Shown here piece after piece: positions 29,058-38,006 of a DNA stretch of 64,000 nucleotides (position 1 is the stretch's first letter; each line of letters opens with the position of its first letter). Under the pieces are notes generated by a model. It was given only the letters and a program-made list of their open reading frames with translations. It made no database searches and was not told the origin of the DNA. This DNA comes from Serpens sp035497915. GTDB lineage: Bacteria > Pseudomonadota > Gammaproteobacteria > Pseudomonadales > Pseudomonadaceae. A program made the position numbers and the translations under genes. The stretch spans positions 1 through 64,000 of the forward strand of contig NZ_DATJCS010000005.1 in NCBI RefSeq assembly GCF_035497915.1. Direction: 5' to 3'.

Positions 29058-29114
29058 GGGGCCTGCCAATACTGGCCACCGTTGCACATCACACCCTCAG
29101 TCCAGGAGCAAGGA

Positions 29115-30083
29115 ATGAAAGTGAAGCGTTTGATGGCGGCCATGGGCCTGGCCGCGGTAAGCGTCGCCTCCACCGGCGCGCTGGCGGCTGTCGATCCGGC
29201 ACTGCCGAGCTATACCAAGACCTCCGGCGTGTCCGGCAACCTGTCCAGCGTCGGTTCCGACTCGCTGGCCAACCTGATGACCCTCTGGGCGGAAGAGTTC
29301 AAGCGCAACTACCCGAACGTCAACATCCAGATCCAGGCCGCCGGTTCCTCCACCGCGCCGCCGGCGCTGACCGAAGGTACCGCCAACATCGGCCCGATGA
29401 GCCGCCCGATGAAGGACAGCGAAAAGCAGGCCTTCGAGCAGAAGTACGGCTACAAGCCGGTCGAGGTTCCGGTGGCCATCGACGCCCTGGCCGTGTTCGT
29501 CCACAAGGACAACCCGATCAAGAGCCTGGACATCGCCCAGGTCGACGCCATCTTCTCCAGCACCCGCCTGTGTGGCGGCAGCCAGGACATCAAGACCTGG
29601 GGTCAGCTGGGTCTGACCGGCGAGTGGGCCAACAAGCCGATCCAGCTGTTCGGCCGCAACTCGGTGTCCGGCACCTACGGCTACTTCAAGGAAGTGGCGC
29701 TGTGCAAGGGTGACTTCAAGCCGAACGTCAACGAGCAGCCGGGTTCCGCCTCGGTGGTCCAGTCGATCTCCAGCACCCTGAACGCCATCGGCTACTCGGG
29801 CATCGGCTACAAGACCTCCAGCGTGCGCGCCGTGCCGCTGTCCAAGAAGGGCGGCGAAGCCTTCGAAGCCTCGGAAGCCAACGCTCTGGCCGGCAAGTTC
29901 CCGCTGGCGCGCTTCTTCTACGTCTACATCAACAAGGACCCGAACAAGGCCCTGTCGCCGCTGGAGGCCGAATTCCTCAAGCTGGTGCTGAGCAAGCAGG
30001 GTCAGGACGTGGTGGTCAAGGACGGCTACATCCCGCTGCCCAAGAAGGTGGTCGACAAGGCGCTGAAGGACCTGGGCCTGTAA
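29115..30083 (+). CDS. pstS: Phosphate ABC transporter substrate-binding protein PstS
   Basis: A 322-residue periplasmic phosphate-binding protein with a cleavable Sec signal peptide ending around ALA-AVDP (residue 24-25). Phosphate-binding features are GSDSLANLM near the N-terminus, the AGSSTAPPAL loop and the GRNSVSGTYGYF loop. The ATG preceded by AGGAGCAAGGA was chosen. It has its own Pho box and its own terminator, so pstS can be expressed separately from, and more strongly than, pstCAB-phoU. Confidence 0.95.
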   Translation: MKVKRLMAAMGLAAVSVASTGALAAVDPALPSYTKTSGVSGNLSSVGSDSLANLMTLWAEEFKRNYPNVNIQIQAAGSSTAPPALTEGTANIGPMSRPMKDSEKQAFEQKYGYKPVEVPVAIDALAVFVHKDNPIKSLDIAQVDAIFSSTRLCGGSQDIKTWGQLGLTGEWANKPIQLFGRNSVSGTYGYFKEVALCKGDFKPNVNEQPGSASVVQSISSTLNAIGYSGIGYKTSSVRAVPLSKKGGEAFEASEANALAGKFPLARFFYVYINKDPNKALSPLEAEFLKLVLSKQGQDVVVKDGYIPLPKKVVDKALKDLGL

Positions 30084-30105
30084 GCCTCGATCCTCGTCTC
30101 GTCCA

Positions 30106-30137
30106 GCGACCCGCGCCTCGGCGCGGGTCGTTGCGTT
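30106..30137 (+). terminator. Rho-independent terminator after pstS
   Basis: A 10-bp GC stem (CGACCCGCGC / GCGCGGGTCG) closes on a CTCG tetraloop and is followed by TTGCGTTT. It separates pstS from pstC. The tail is only moderately T-rich, so termination may be partial. Confidence 0.75.
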
Positions 30138-30153
30138 TCAGCCACGTGTCCGC

Positions 30154-30182
30154 GCGTCACGCGGCTGTAATCTTTCTGTCAC
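30154..30182 (+). promoter_or_regulatory. Pho box array upstream of pstC
   Basis: Three repeats at 11-bp phasing: GCGTCAC (30154), CTGTAAT (30165) and CTGTCAC (30176). A -10-like TACAGT starts exactly 10 nt after the last repeat, the same spacing as at the pstS Pho box. This supports a second PhoB-dependent promoter serving pstC-pstA-pstB and perhaps phoU. Confidence 0.85.
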
Positions 30183-30227
30183 ACGGCGGTTTTACAGTGC
30201 GCTCGGGCCCCTCCGAGCCGGCCCCGG

Positions 30228-32519
30228 ATGTATTTCATGAACGATATGGCTGAACACGACATGAGCGCTTCTTCCCGGGCGCCGGGGCTGGATTTCGATA
30301 CGCCGGCCCTCAAGCGCAAGCGGCGCATGCGCGCCCTCAAGGATCGTCTGGCCCGCTGGTACGTCTCCATCGGCGGCCTGGCGGTACTCGGCGCCATTAC
30401 CCTGATCTTTTTCTACCTGGCCCACGTGGTGCTGCCGATCTTCCAGGGCGCCGAACTGGGCGCCGCGCAGGAACAGCGCCCGAGCTGGCTGGCCGAGCGC
30501 CAGCCGCCCCTGCTGCTGACCATCGAGGAGCAGAACCAGGTCGCCATGCGCCTGGAGGCCAGTGGCCAGGTGCAATTCGTGGATGTGCACGCGGGCACGC
30601 TGCTCAGCGAGACGCGCCTGGCGCTGCCGGAAGGCCGGCGCATCGTCGCGCTGGGTGAAGACACTCCCGGCAGCCGCCGCTTCGTGGTCGGCCTTGACGA
30701 TGGCAGCGCCCTGGTCGCGCAGCACGAATACCGTCTCAGCTACCCCGGCGGCGTGAAGACTATCAGCCCCGAGCTGATCTACCCGTTCGGCACCGAGCCC
30801 ATTGCGCTGGACACCCAGGGCCGCGCCCTGGAAAAGCTGGCCATCAGCGTCAATGGCGCCAGCCTGCAGCTGGCGGCGGTCGCCGGCGGCGAGCTGAGCA
30901 CCCTGCGCCTGGAGCGCGAAGAGAACCTGTTCACCGGCGAGGTGAGCCTCAGCGAGCAGCGCTACAAGCTGCCGGCGCTGGGCGAACCGATCGTGGCCCT
31001 GCAGCTGGAGCCTCGCCAGCAGTGGTTGTATGCCTTCGGCGAGCGCGCCGAGGTGCAGGTCTTCGATCTGCGTCGCCAGGTGCTAAACGGCCGCTACAAG
31101 CTGGCCGGCGGCAACGCCCGCATCACCGCCGTGAGCCCGTTGCTTGGCGGCATCTCGCTGATGGTCGGTGACTCCAGCGGCGGCATCGGCCAGTGGTTCA
31201 TGGTGCGGGATGCCGATGGCCGCCACGAGCTGAAGAATGTGCGCAACTTCCGCCTGGGCGATGCGCCGATCCGCCAGATCCTCCCGGAAGAGCGCCGCAA
31301 GGGCTTCCTGGCCCTGGACGATGCCGGTCGCCTGGGCATCTTCCACAGCACCGCGCACCGCACCCTGCTGGTCGAAGCGGTGAGCGACGGTGCGGCCGTG
31401 GGCGCGCTGTCACCGCGCGCCGACCGCCTGCTGGTCGAACGTGACGGTCTGCTGCGCAGCGTGGCAGTCGACAACCCGCACCCGGAAATTTCCTGGAGCG
31501 CGCTGTGGGGCAAGGTCTGGTACGAAAGCTACGACGAGCCGAAGCACGTCTGGCAGTCCACCTCGGCCAACACCGACTTCGAGCCCAAGCTGAGCCTGGC
31601 GCCGCTGGCCTTCGGCACCCTCAAGGCGGCCTTCTACGCCATGCTGCTGGCCGCGCCGCTGGCCATCTGCGCCGCCATCTACACCGCCTACTTCATGGCC
31701 CCGACCCTGCGCCGCAAGGTCAAGCCGGTGATCGAGCTGATGGAGGCGCTGCCCACGGTGATCCTCGGCTTCTTCGCCGGACTGTTCCTGGCGCCCTATG
31801 TGGAAGGCCACCTGCCGGGCATCTTCAGTCTGCTGCTGCTGATGCCGGTGGGCATCATCGGCGCGGCCTGGCTGTGGAGCCGGCTGCCGGAAAGCATCCG
31901 CCTGCGCGTGCCGGACGGCTGGGAAGCGGCGCTGCTGGTGCCGGTGGTGATCGGCGTCGGCGCTTTCTCGCTGGGCATCAGCGGCCACCTGGAGAACTGG
32001 TTCTTCGGCGGCGACATGCGCCTGTGGCTCTCCAACGAGCTGGGCATTCCCTTCGATCAGCGCAACGCGCTGGTGGTCGGCCTGGCCATGGGCTTCGCGG
32101 TAATCCCCAACATCTACTCGATCGCCGAGGACGCCGTGTTCAGCGTGCCCAAGAGCCTCACCTACGGCTCGCTGGCCCTGGGAGCCACGCCCTGGCAGAC
32201 GCTGACCCGCGTGGTGATCCTCACCGCCAGCCCGGGCATCTTCTCGGCGCTGATGATCGGCATGGGCCGCGCGGTGGGCGAGACCATGATCGTGCTGATG
32301 GCCACCGGCAACACGCCGATCATGGAAATGAACATCTTCGAGGGCCTGCGCACCCTGGCCGCCAACGTGGCGGTGGAAATGCCCGAGTCCGAGGTGGGCA
32401 GTACCCACTACCGCGTGCTGTTCCTCGCCGCCATGGTGCTGCTGCTGTTCACCTTCGTGATGAACACCCTGGCCGAACTGATCCGCCAGCGCCTGCGCGG
32501 CAAGTATGCGTCGCTGTAA
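30228..32519 (+). CDS. pstC: Phosphate ABC transporter permease PstC (long form)
   Basis: A 763-residue PstC, more than twice the E. coli length (319). After one N-terminal membrane helix (about residues 45-70) comes a roughly 390-residue soluble region, then the usual multi-helix permease domain (about 460-755). That domain contains the transport motif with ALPTVILGFFAG and the EAA-like loop GALALGATPWQTLTRVVI-type segment. The soluble insert has a repeated strand pattern suggesting a beta-propeller-like fold, an inference only. No strong ribosome binding site is seen; the ATG at 30237 is an alternative start. Confidence 0.92.
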   Translation: MYFMNDMAEHDMSASSRAPGLDFDTPALKRKRRMRALKDRLARWYVSIGGLAVLGAITLIFFYLAHVVLPIFQGAELGAAQEQRPSWLAERQPPLLLTIEEQNQVAMRLEASGQVQFVDVHAGTLLSETRLALPEGRRIVALGEDTPGSRRFVVGLDDGSALVAQHEYRLSYPGGVKTISPELIYPFGTEPIALDTQGRALEKLAISVNGASLQLAAVAGGELSTLRLEREENLFTGEVSLSEQRYKLPALGEPIVALQLEPRQQWLYAFGERAEVQVFDLRRQVLNGRYKLAGGNARITAVSPLLGGISLMVGDSSGGIGQWFMVRDADGRHELKNVRNFRLGDAPIRQILPEERRKGFLALDDAGRLGIFHSTAHRTLLVEAVSDGAAVGALSPRADRLLVERDGLLRSVAVDNPHPEISWSALWGKVWYESYDEPKHVWQSTSANTDFEPKLSLAPLAFGTLKAAFYAMLLAAPLAICAAIYTAYFMAPTLRRKVKPVIELMEALPTVILGFFAGLFLAPYVEGHLPGIFSLLLLMPVGIIGAAWLWSRLPESIRLRVPDGWEAALLVPVVIGVGAFSLGISGHLENWFFGGDMRLWLSNELGIPFDQRNALVVGLAMGFAVIPNIYSIAEDAVFSVPKSLTYGSLALGATPWQTLTRVVILTASPGIFSALMIGMGRAVGETMIVLMATGNTPIMEMNIFEGLRTLAANVAVEMPESEVGSTHYRVLFLAAMVLLLFTFVMNTLAELIRQRLRGKYASL

Positions 32520-32528
32520 GGGGGCGCC

Positions 32529-34217
32529 ATGAAAGGTTCCGATACCGTGAAACAGCAAAACCTGAAAACCTGGTTCAAGAGCGGCACCCCCTGGGTGTGG
32601 CTGAACGCCGGTGCGGTGTCCATCGCCGTCATCATGACCCTCGGCCTGCTGGCGGTGATCGCCAGCCGCGGCCTGGCGCACTTCTGGCCGGCCGATGTGA
32701 TCGTCGCCGACTACCAGGTGCCCGGCCAGGCGCCGCGCCTGCTGGCCGGCGAAGTGGTGGAAATGGAAGAGGTGCCGCGCGCCCGCCTGGCGGCCAGCGG
32801 CCTGCCGGTGAACGCCGAGGGCGGCGAGTTCATGACCCGCGAACTGCTCAAGGTGGGCAACCGCGAAGTCTACGGCGCCGACTTCAGTTGGGTGGTCGGT
32901 GAATGGCTGAGCAACATCCGCACGCCCGCCGAGCTGGTGGCCATCGAGCGCCGCGAATGGGGCAACTTCTACGGCTTCCTGGTCAACGTGAAGGAAGAGG
33001 GACGTCTGGTCGCCGAAGGCGACGCCGCCTGGCCTGAGCTGCAGCGCCGCCTGCAGCGGGTCGATGCGCTGCACGGCGAAATCAAGGATGTCGAGAAGCA
33101 CCAGATCGGCCGCATCAACCATGGTCTGGAACGCCTGCGCCTGAAGACCCGCAAGCTGGAACTGGAAGGTCGCCTGGACGCCGCCGCACAGGCCGATCTG
33201 GCCGCCGAGAAGGCTCAGTGGGATGCCGAGTACCAGGTGCTGGAAGCGCGCCTGGGCGAGCTCTACCAGGCGTTCAACCGTGACAGCATCCGCGTGCGCA
33301 CCGCCGATGGCCAGGAACTGGACATCAGCCTCGGCAAGGTGGTGCGCGCCTACCAGCCCAACGGCATGAGCCAGCTGGAGAAGATCGGCCACTACTTCGC
33401 CAAGCTCTGGGAGTTCGTCAGCGACGAACCGCGCGAGGCGAACACCGAAGGCGGCATCTTCCCGGCCATCTTCGGCACCGTGCTGATGACCCTGATCATG
33501 GCGGTGATCGTCACCCCGTTCGGCGTGCTGGCGGCGGTGTACCTGCGCGAATACGCCAGGCAGGGCGTGCTGACCCGGGTGATCCGCATCGCGGTGAACA
33601 ACCTGGCCGGCGTGCCCTCGATCGTCTACGGCGTGTTCGGCCTGGGCTTCTTCGTCTACGTGCTGGGCGGCTCGCTGGACCGGCTGTTCTTCCCGGAATC
33701 CGCCCCGGCGCCGACCTTCGGCACCCCGGGCCTGCTGTGGGCCTCGCTGACCCTGGCGATCCTCACCCTGCCGGTGGTCATCGTGGCCACCGAGGAAGGC
33801 CTGGCGCGCATTCCGCGCGCGGTGCGCGAAGGCTCGCTGGCCCTCGGCGCCACCAAGGCCGAGACGCTGTGGAAGATCGTCCTGCCGATGGCCAGCCCGG
33901 CGATGATGACCGGCCTGATCCTCGCCGTGGCGCGCGCCGCCGGCGAAGTGGCGCCGCTGATGCTGGTCGGCGTGGTCAAGCTGGCGCCGTCGCTGCCGCT
34001 GGATGGCAACTACCCGTATCTGCACCTGGACCAGAAGATCATGCACCTGGGCTTCCACATCTACGACGTCGGCTTCCAGAGCCCGAACGTGGAAGCGGCG
34101 CGGCCGCTGGTCTACGCCACCGCGCTGCTGCTGGTGGTGGTGATCGCCACCCTGAACATGAGCGCGGTCTACATCCGCAACCACCTGCGCGAGAAGTACA
34201 AGGCGCTGGAACACTAA
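32529..34217 (+). CDS. pstA: Phosphate ABC transporter permease PstA (long form)
   Basis: A 562-residue PstA, almost twice the E. coli length (296). One N-terminal helix (about residues 23-46) is followed by a roughly 260-residue insert rich in Glu, Arg, Gln and Leu, probably coiled coil around 165-250. The permease domain (about 300-545) carries NNLAGVPSIVYGVFGL and the EAA loop. AAGGGGG lies upstream, and it is 9 nt from pstC. An in-frame GTG at 32547 is possible. Together with PstC it forms the phosphate channel in the inner membrane. Confidence 0.93.
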   Translation: MKGSDTVKQQNLKTWFKSGTPWVWLNAGAVSIAVIMTLGLLAVIASRGLAHFWPADVIVADYQVPGQAPRLLAGEVVEMEEVPRARLAASGLPVNAEGGEFMTRELLKVGNREVYGADFSWVVGEWLSNIRTPAELVAIERREWGNFYGFLVNVKEEGRLVAEGDAAWPELQRRLQRVDALHGEIKDVEKHQIGRINHGLERLRLKTRKLELEGRLDAAAQADLAAEKAQWDAEYQVLEARLGELYQAFNRDSIRVRTADGQELDISLGKVVRAYQPNGMSQLEKIGHYFAKLWEFVSDEPREANTEGGIFPAIFGTVLMTLIMAVIVTPFGVLAAVYLREYARQGVLTRVIRIAVNNLAGVPSIVYGVFGLGFFVYVLGGSLDRLFFPESAPAPTFGTPGLLWASLTLAILTLPVVIVATEEGLARIPRAVREGSLALGATKAETLWKIVLPMASPAMMTGLILAVARAAGEVAPLMLVGVVKLAPSLPLDGNYPYLHLDQKIMHLGFHIYDVGFQSPNVEAARPLVYATALLLVVVIATLNMSAVYIRNHLREKYKALEH

Positions 34218-34275
34218 TTCCGGTCGGCAGGCCGGGGTCGGCCTGCCGCCGAGCAGTTTCGAACGGAGTGAGCCT

Positions 34276-35109
34276 ATGCAATCCGAATCCCATACCCACG
34301 GCATCGATCTCGCCGCCCTGGGCCGCAACAAGCAGAGCCTGTCGCTGGCCGACGAGACCGTGGCCCTGGAAGTGCCCGGCCTGAACCTGTTCTACGGTCA
34401 GAAGCAGGCGCTGCACGACGTCAGCATGAACATCCCCAAGCAGCGCGTGACCGCCTTCATCGGCCCGTCCGGTTGCGGCAAGTCGACCCTGCTGCGCTGC
34501 TTCAACCGCATGAACGACCTGGTGGATGGCTGCCGCGTGGACGGCGAGATCCGCCTCGACGGCCAGAACATCTACCGCAAGGGCGAGGACGTGGCCGAGC
34601 TGCGTCGCCGCGTCGGCATGGTGTTCCAGAAGCCCAACCCGTTCCCCAAGAGCATCTACGAGAACGTGGTGTACGGCCTGCGCATCCAGGGCATCAACAA
34701 GAAGCGCACCCTGGACGAAGCCGTGGAGTGGGCGCTCAAGGGCGCCGCGCTGTGGGACGAGGTGAAGGATCGCCTGCATGAATCCGCGCTGGGCCTGTCC
34801 GGTGGTCAGCAGCAGCGTCTGGTGATTGCCCGTACCATCGCCGTGTCGCCGGAAGTGCTGCTGCTCGACGAGCCCTGCTCGGCGCTGGACCCGATCTCCA
34901 CCCTCAAGGTGGAAGAGCTGATCTACGAGCTGAAATCCAAGTACACCATCGTCATCGTCACCCACAACATGCAGCAGGCGGCGCGCGTGTCCGACTACAC
35001 CGCTTTCATGTACATGGGCAAGCTGATCGAGTACGGCGACACCGATACCCTGTTCACCAACCCGGCGCAGAAGCAGACCGAAGACTACATCACCGGCCGC
35101 TACGGCTAG
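34276..35109 (+). CDS. pstB: Phosphate ABC transporter ATPase PstB
   Basis: A 277-residue ABC ATPase with Walker A GPSGCGKST, the signature LSGGQQQR, Walker B LLLDEPCSALDP and the H-loop VTHN. The N-terminus is about 20 residues longer than E. coli PstB. It energises import through PstC/PstA and also signals phosphate status to PhoR via PhoU. It is 58 nt downstream of pstA, with GAACGGAGTGAG upstream of the ATG. Confidence 0.97.
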   Translation: MQSESHTHGIDLAALGRNKQSLSLADETVALEVPGLNLFYGQKQALHDVSMNIPKQRVTAFIGPSGCGKSTLLRCFNRMNDLVDGCRVDGEIRLDGQNIYRKGEDVAELRRRVGMVFQKPNPFPKSIYENVVYGLRIQGINKKRTLDEAVEWALKGAALWDEVKDRLHESALGLSGGQQQRLVIARTIAVSPEVLLLDEPCSALDPISTLKVEELIYELKSKYTIVIVTHNMQQAARVSDYTAFMYMGKLIEYGDTDTLFTNPAQKQTEDYITGRYG

Positions 35110-35239
35110 ATGGCCATGTCATAGCGCGCCGGGCCGCGTTGGCGAAGCTTGCCGTACTGATCGTACTGTCTGCGCTTCGCCGCCTTGCCCGACACGCTCT
35201 GCCAAGGGCCATCCCGCTGTTATTTTCAGGATTGGAAAG

Positions 35240-35965
35240 ATGATCAACAAAGACAGCCATACCCAGCACATTTCCCAGCAGTTCAACGCCGAGCTGGAAG
35301 AGGTGCGCAGCCACCTGCTGGCCATGGGCGGCCTGGTGGAGAAGCAGGTCAACGACGCGGTCACCGCGCTGATCGAGGCCGACTCGGGCCTGGCCCAGCA
35401 GGTGCGCGAGATCGATGAGCAGACCAACCAGATGGAGCGCGACATCGACGAGGCGTGCCTGCGCATCCTGGCCCGTCGCCAGCCGGCGGCCTCCGACCTG
35501 CGCCTGGTGATCAGCATCTCCAAGTCGGTGATCGACCTGGAGCGCATCGGCGACGAGGCCTCGAAGATCGCCCGCCGGGCCATCGAGCTCTGCGAGGAAG
35601 GCTCGGCGCCGCGCGGCTATGTCGAGGTGCGCCACATCGGCGACCAGGTGCGGCGCATGGTGCGCGACGCGCTGGACGCCTTCGCGCGTTTCGATGCCGA
35701 GCTGGCGCTGTCGGTAGCCCAGCACGACAAGACCGTCGACCGCGAGTACAAGACCGCGCTGCGCGAACTGGCCACCTACATGATGGAAGACCCGCGTTCC
35801 ATCACCCGGGTGCTCAGCGTGATCTGGGCGCTGCGCTCGCTGGAGCGCATCGGCGACCATGCCCGCAACATCGCCGAGCTGGTGATCTACCTGGTGCGCG
35901 GCACCGACGTGCGCCACATGGGCCTCAAGCGCATGCAGGAAGAGGTGCAGGGCAAGGTCGAGTAA
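35240..35965 (+). CDS. phoU: Phosphate signalling protein PhoU
   Basis: A 241-residue PhoU made of two homologous three-helix bundles. The repeated metal-cluster motif E-x3-D-x3 appears in ERIGDEASKIA (first repeat) and ERIGDHARNIAE (second repeat). It couples the Pst transporter to PhoR and represses the Pho regulon in high phosphate. A 130-nt gap with a long inverted repeat separates it from pstB. Confidence 0.97.
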   Translation: MINKDSHTQHISQQFNAELEEVRSHLLAMGGLVEKQVNDAVTALIEADSGLAQQVREIDEQTNQMERDIDEACLRILARRQPAASDLRLVISISKSVIDLERIGDEASKIARRAIELCEEGSAPRGYVEVRHIGDQVRRMVRDALDAFARFDAELALSVAQHDKTVDREYKTALRELATYMMEDPRSITRVLSVIWALRSLERIGDHARNIAELVIYLVRGTDVRHMGLKRMQEEVQGKVE

Positions 35966-36005
35966 CGGCCGCACACGAGCTTCTGGCCGCGGCCGGCATG
36001 AAAGC

Positions 36006-36130
36006 ATCGCGGCTAAAGCCGCTCCCACAAAAAACGGCGGTCTGCACGGCCCACTGTAGGAGCGACTTCAGTCGCGAGCTTTTGGCGGCGGCCTGCACGA
36101 AAAGCATCGCGGCTGAAGCCGCTCCTGCAA
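36006..36130. repeat. REP cluster, family A (three copies)
   Basis: Three family A palindromes: 36006-36030 (inverted), 36054-36078 (direct) and 36106-36130 (inverted). The DNA around copies one and three is similar (GAGCTT(C/T)TGGC(C/G)GCGGCC...GCATCGCGGCT) with a 99-bp period, so part of the unit was duplicated in tandem. It lies between phoU and metX. Confidence 0.88.
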
Positions 36131-36219
36131 AAGCGGCGGTCTTCCCCCGCCCGCCATGGATGAATTGCAACGCGCCACACAGTAGACTGTGCCGCTTCCC
36201 TTCCGCATGAGCCGGGTCG

Positions 36220-37359
36220 ATGTCGTCTGTCTTTCCCGAAGATTCCGTGGGTCTGGTCGCACCCCGTATCGCCACGTTCGCCGAGCCGCTGGCCCTGGCC
36301 TGTGGCCGCGAACTGGCCGATTACCAGCTGGTGTACGAAACCTACGGTGAGCTGAACGCCGCGCGCAGCAACGCGGTGCTGATCTGTCACGCCCTGTCCG
36401 GCCATCATCACGCCGCCGGCTACCACAACCCCGACGATCGCAAGCCGGGCTGGTGGGACAGCGCCATCGGCCCGGGCAAGCCCATCGACACCAACCGCTT
36501 CTTCGTGGTGGCGCTGAACAACCTGGGCGGCTGCAACGGCTCGACCGGCCCGGCCAGTCTGAACCCGGCGAGCGGCAAGCCCTACGGCGCGGATTTCCCG
36601 GTGGTGACCGTGGAGGACTGGGTGCACAGCCAGGCGCGCCTGGCCGATCGGCTGGGCATCCAGCAATGGGCCGCGGTGGTCGGCGGCAGCCTCGGCGGCA
36701 TGCAGGCGCTGCAATGGACCATCAGCTACCCCGAGCGCGTGCGCCACTGCCTGTGCATCGCCTCGGCGCCGCGCCTGTCGGCGGAGAACATCGCCTTCAA
36801 CGAAGTGGCCCGGCAGTCGATTCTTACCGACCCGGACTTCCACGGCGGGCACTTCTACGAGCACGACGTGCTGCCCCGGCGCGGCCTGCGCCTGGCGCGC
36901 ATGGTCGGCCACATCACCTACCTGTCCGATGACGCGATGGGCGCCAAGTTCGGCCGCGAACTGAAGACCGATCGCCTCAACTACGACGTGCAGGGCGTGG
37001 AATTCCAGGTGGAAAGCTACCTGCGCTACCAGGGCGAGGAGTTCTCCACCCGCTTCGACGCCAACACCTACCTGCTGATGACCAAGGCGCTGGACTATTT
37101 CGACCCGGCCGCCGCCCACGGCGGTGACCTGGCCCGGGCGATGGCGCCGGCCAAGGCGGATTTCTGCCTGATGTCCTTCACCACCGACTGGCGCTTCTCG
37201 CCGGCCCGCTCACGGGAGCTGGTGGATGCCCTGCTGGCGGCGCGCAAGAACGTCAGCTACGTGGAGATCGACGCGCCCCAGGGCCACGACTCCTTCCTGT
37301 TGCCGGTGCCGCGCTATCAGCAGGTGTTCCGCAGCTACATGAACCGCATCGTCATCTGA
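36220..37359 (+). CDS. metX: Homoserine O-acyltransferase MetX (probably succinyltransferase)
   Basis: A 379-residue alpha/beta-hydrolase-fold acyltransferase for the first committed step of methionine synthesis. The nucleophile elbow GGSLGG has Ser157, and the catalytic His lies in GHDSFL near the C-terminus. MetX of Pseudomonas uses succinyl-CoA although the fold is that of acetyltransferases; the acyl donor is inferred from the genus. It is coupled with metW, 10 nt downstream, the standard metXW pair. Confidence 0.95.
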   Translation: MSSVFPEDSVGLVAPRIATFAEPLALACGRELADYQLVYETYGELNAARSNAVLICHALSGHHHAAGYHNPDDRKPGWWDSAIGPGKPIDTNRFFVVALNNLGGCNGSTGPASLNPASGKPYGADFPVVTVEDWVHSQARLADRLGIQQWAAVVGGSLGGMQALQWTISYPERVRHCLCIASAPRLSAENIAFNEVARQSILTDPDFHGGHFYEHDVLPRRGLRLARMVGHITYLSDDAMGAKFGRELKTDRLNYDVQGVEFQVESYLRYQGEEFSTRFDANTYLLMTKALDYFDPAAAHGGDLARAMAPAKADFCLMSFTTDWRFSPARSRELVDALLAARKNVSYVEIDAPQGHDSFLLPVPRYQQVFRSYMNRIVI

Positions 37360-37369
37360 GGAAGTTTCC

Positions 37370-37978
37370 ATGCGCGCCGATCTGGACATCATCCAGGAAT
37401 GGATTCCCGCCGGCAGCCGGGTGCTCGACCTCGGTTGCGGCACCGGAGAACTGCTGGCCTGGCTGCGCGACCACAAGCAGGTCAGCGGCTACGGCCTGGA
37501 GATCGACCCGGACAACATCGCCCGTTGCGTCGAAAAGGGCGTCAACGTCATCGAACAGGACCTGGACAAGGGCCTGGGCAACTTCGCCACCGGCAGTTTC
37601 GACGTGGTGGTAATGACCCAGGCGCTGCAGGCCGTGCACTACCCGGACCGCATCCTCGACGAGATGCTGCGGGTGGGCAAAACCTGCATCGTCACCTTCC
37701 CCAACTTCGGCCACTGGCGCTGCCGCTGGTACCTGACCAGCAAGGGCCGCATGCCGGTGTCCGAATTCCTGCCGTACACCTGGTACAACACGCCGAACAT
37801 CCACTTCTGCACCTTCGAGGACTTCGAGCGCCTGTGCCGTGAACGCGACGCCCGCGTGCTCGATCGCCTGGCGGTGGACCGCCTGCACCGCCACGATTGG
37901 GGCAGCCGCCTGTGGCCTAATCTGTTGGGAGAGATCGGCATCTACCGGCTCAGCAGTCCCGGCCTGCAGGATCACTGA
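37370..37978 (+). CDS. metW: Methionine biosynthesis protein MetW
   Basis: A 202-residue class I SAM-dependent methyltransferase-like protein with the SAM-binding motif VLDLGCGTGELL (about residues 20-31). MetW is required together with MetX for homoserine acylation in pseudomonads and related bacteria. It is preceded by GAGGAAG and forms an operon with metX. Nothing unusual is seen. Confidence 0.95.
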   Translation: MRADLDIIQEWIPAGSRVLDLGCGTGELLAWLRDHKQVSGYGLEIDPDNIARCVEKGVNVIEQDLDKGLGNFATGSFDVVVMTQALQAVHYPDRILDEMLRVGKTCIVTFPNFGHWRCRWYLTSKGRMPVSEFLPYTWYNTPNIHFCTFEDFERLCRERDARVLDRLAVDRLHRHDWGSRLWPNLLGEIGIYRLSSPGLQDH

Positions 37979-38006
37979 CCCCCCACGTCTTCCGAGGAGA
38001 CCCACC

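Noticed and set aside
31410..34331. Minus-strand open frame of 973 codons across pstC-pstA
   Set aside because: It is His/Gln/Gly-rich antisense sequence with no recognisable domain, crossing two clear permease genes.
36131..36219. SAM or SAH riboswitch upstream of metX
   Set aside because: The leader is under 90 nt, mostly REP-adjacent, and shows none of the conserved riboswitch core segments.
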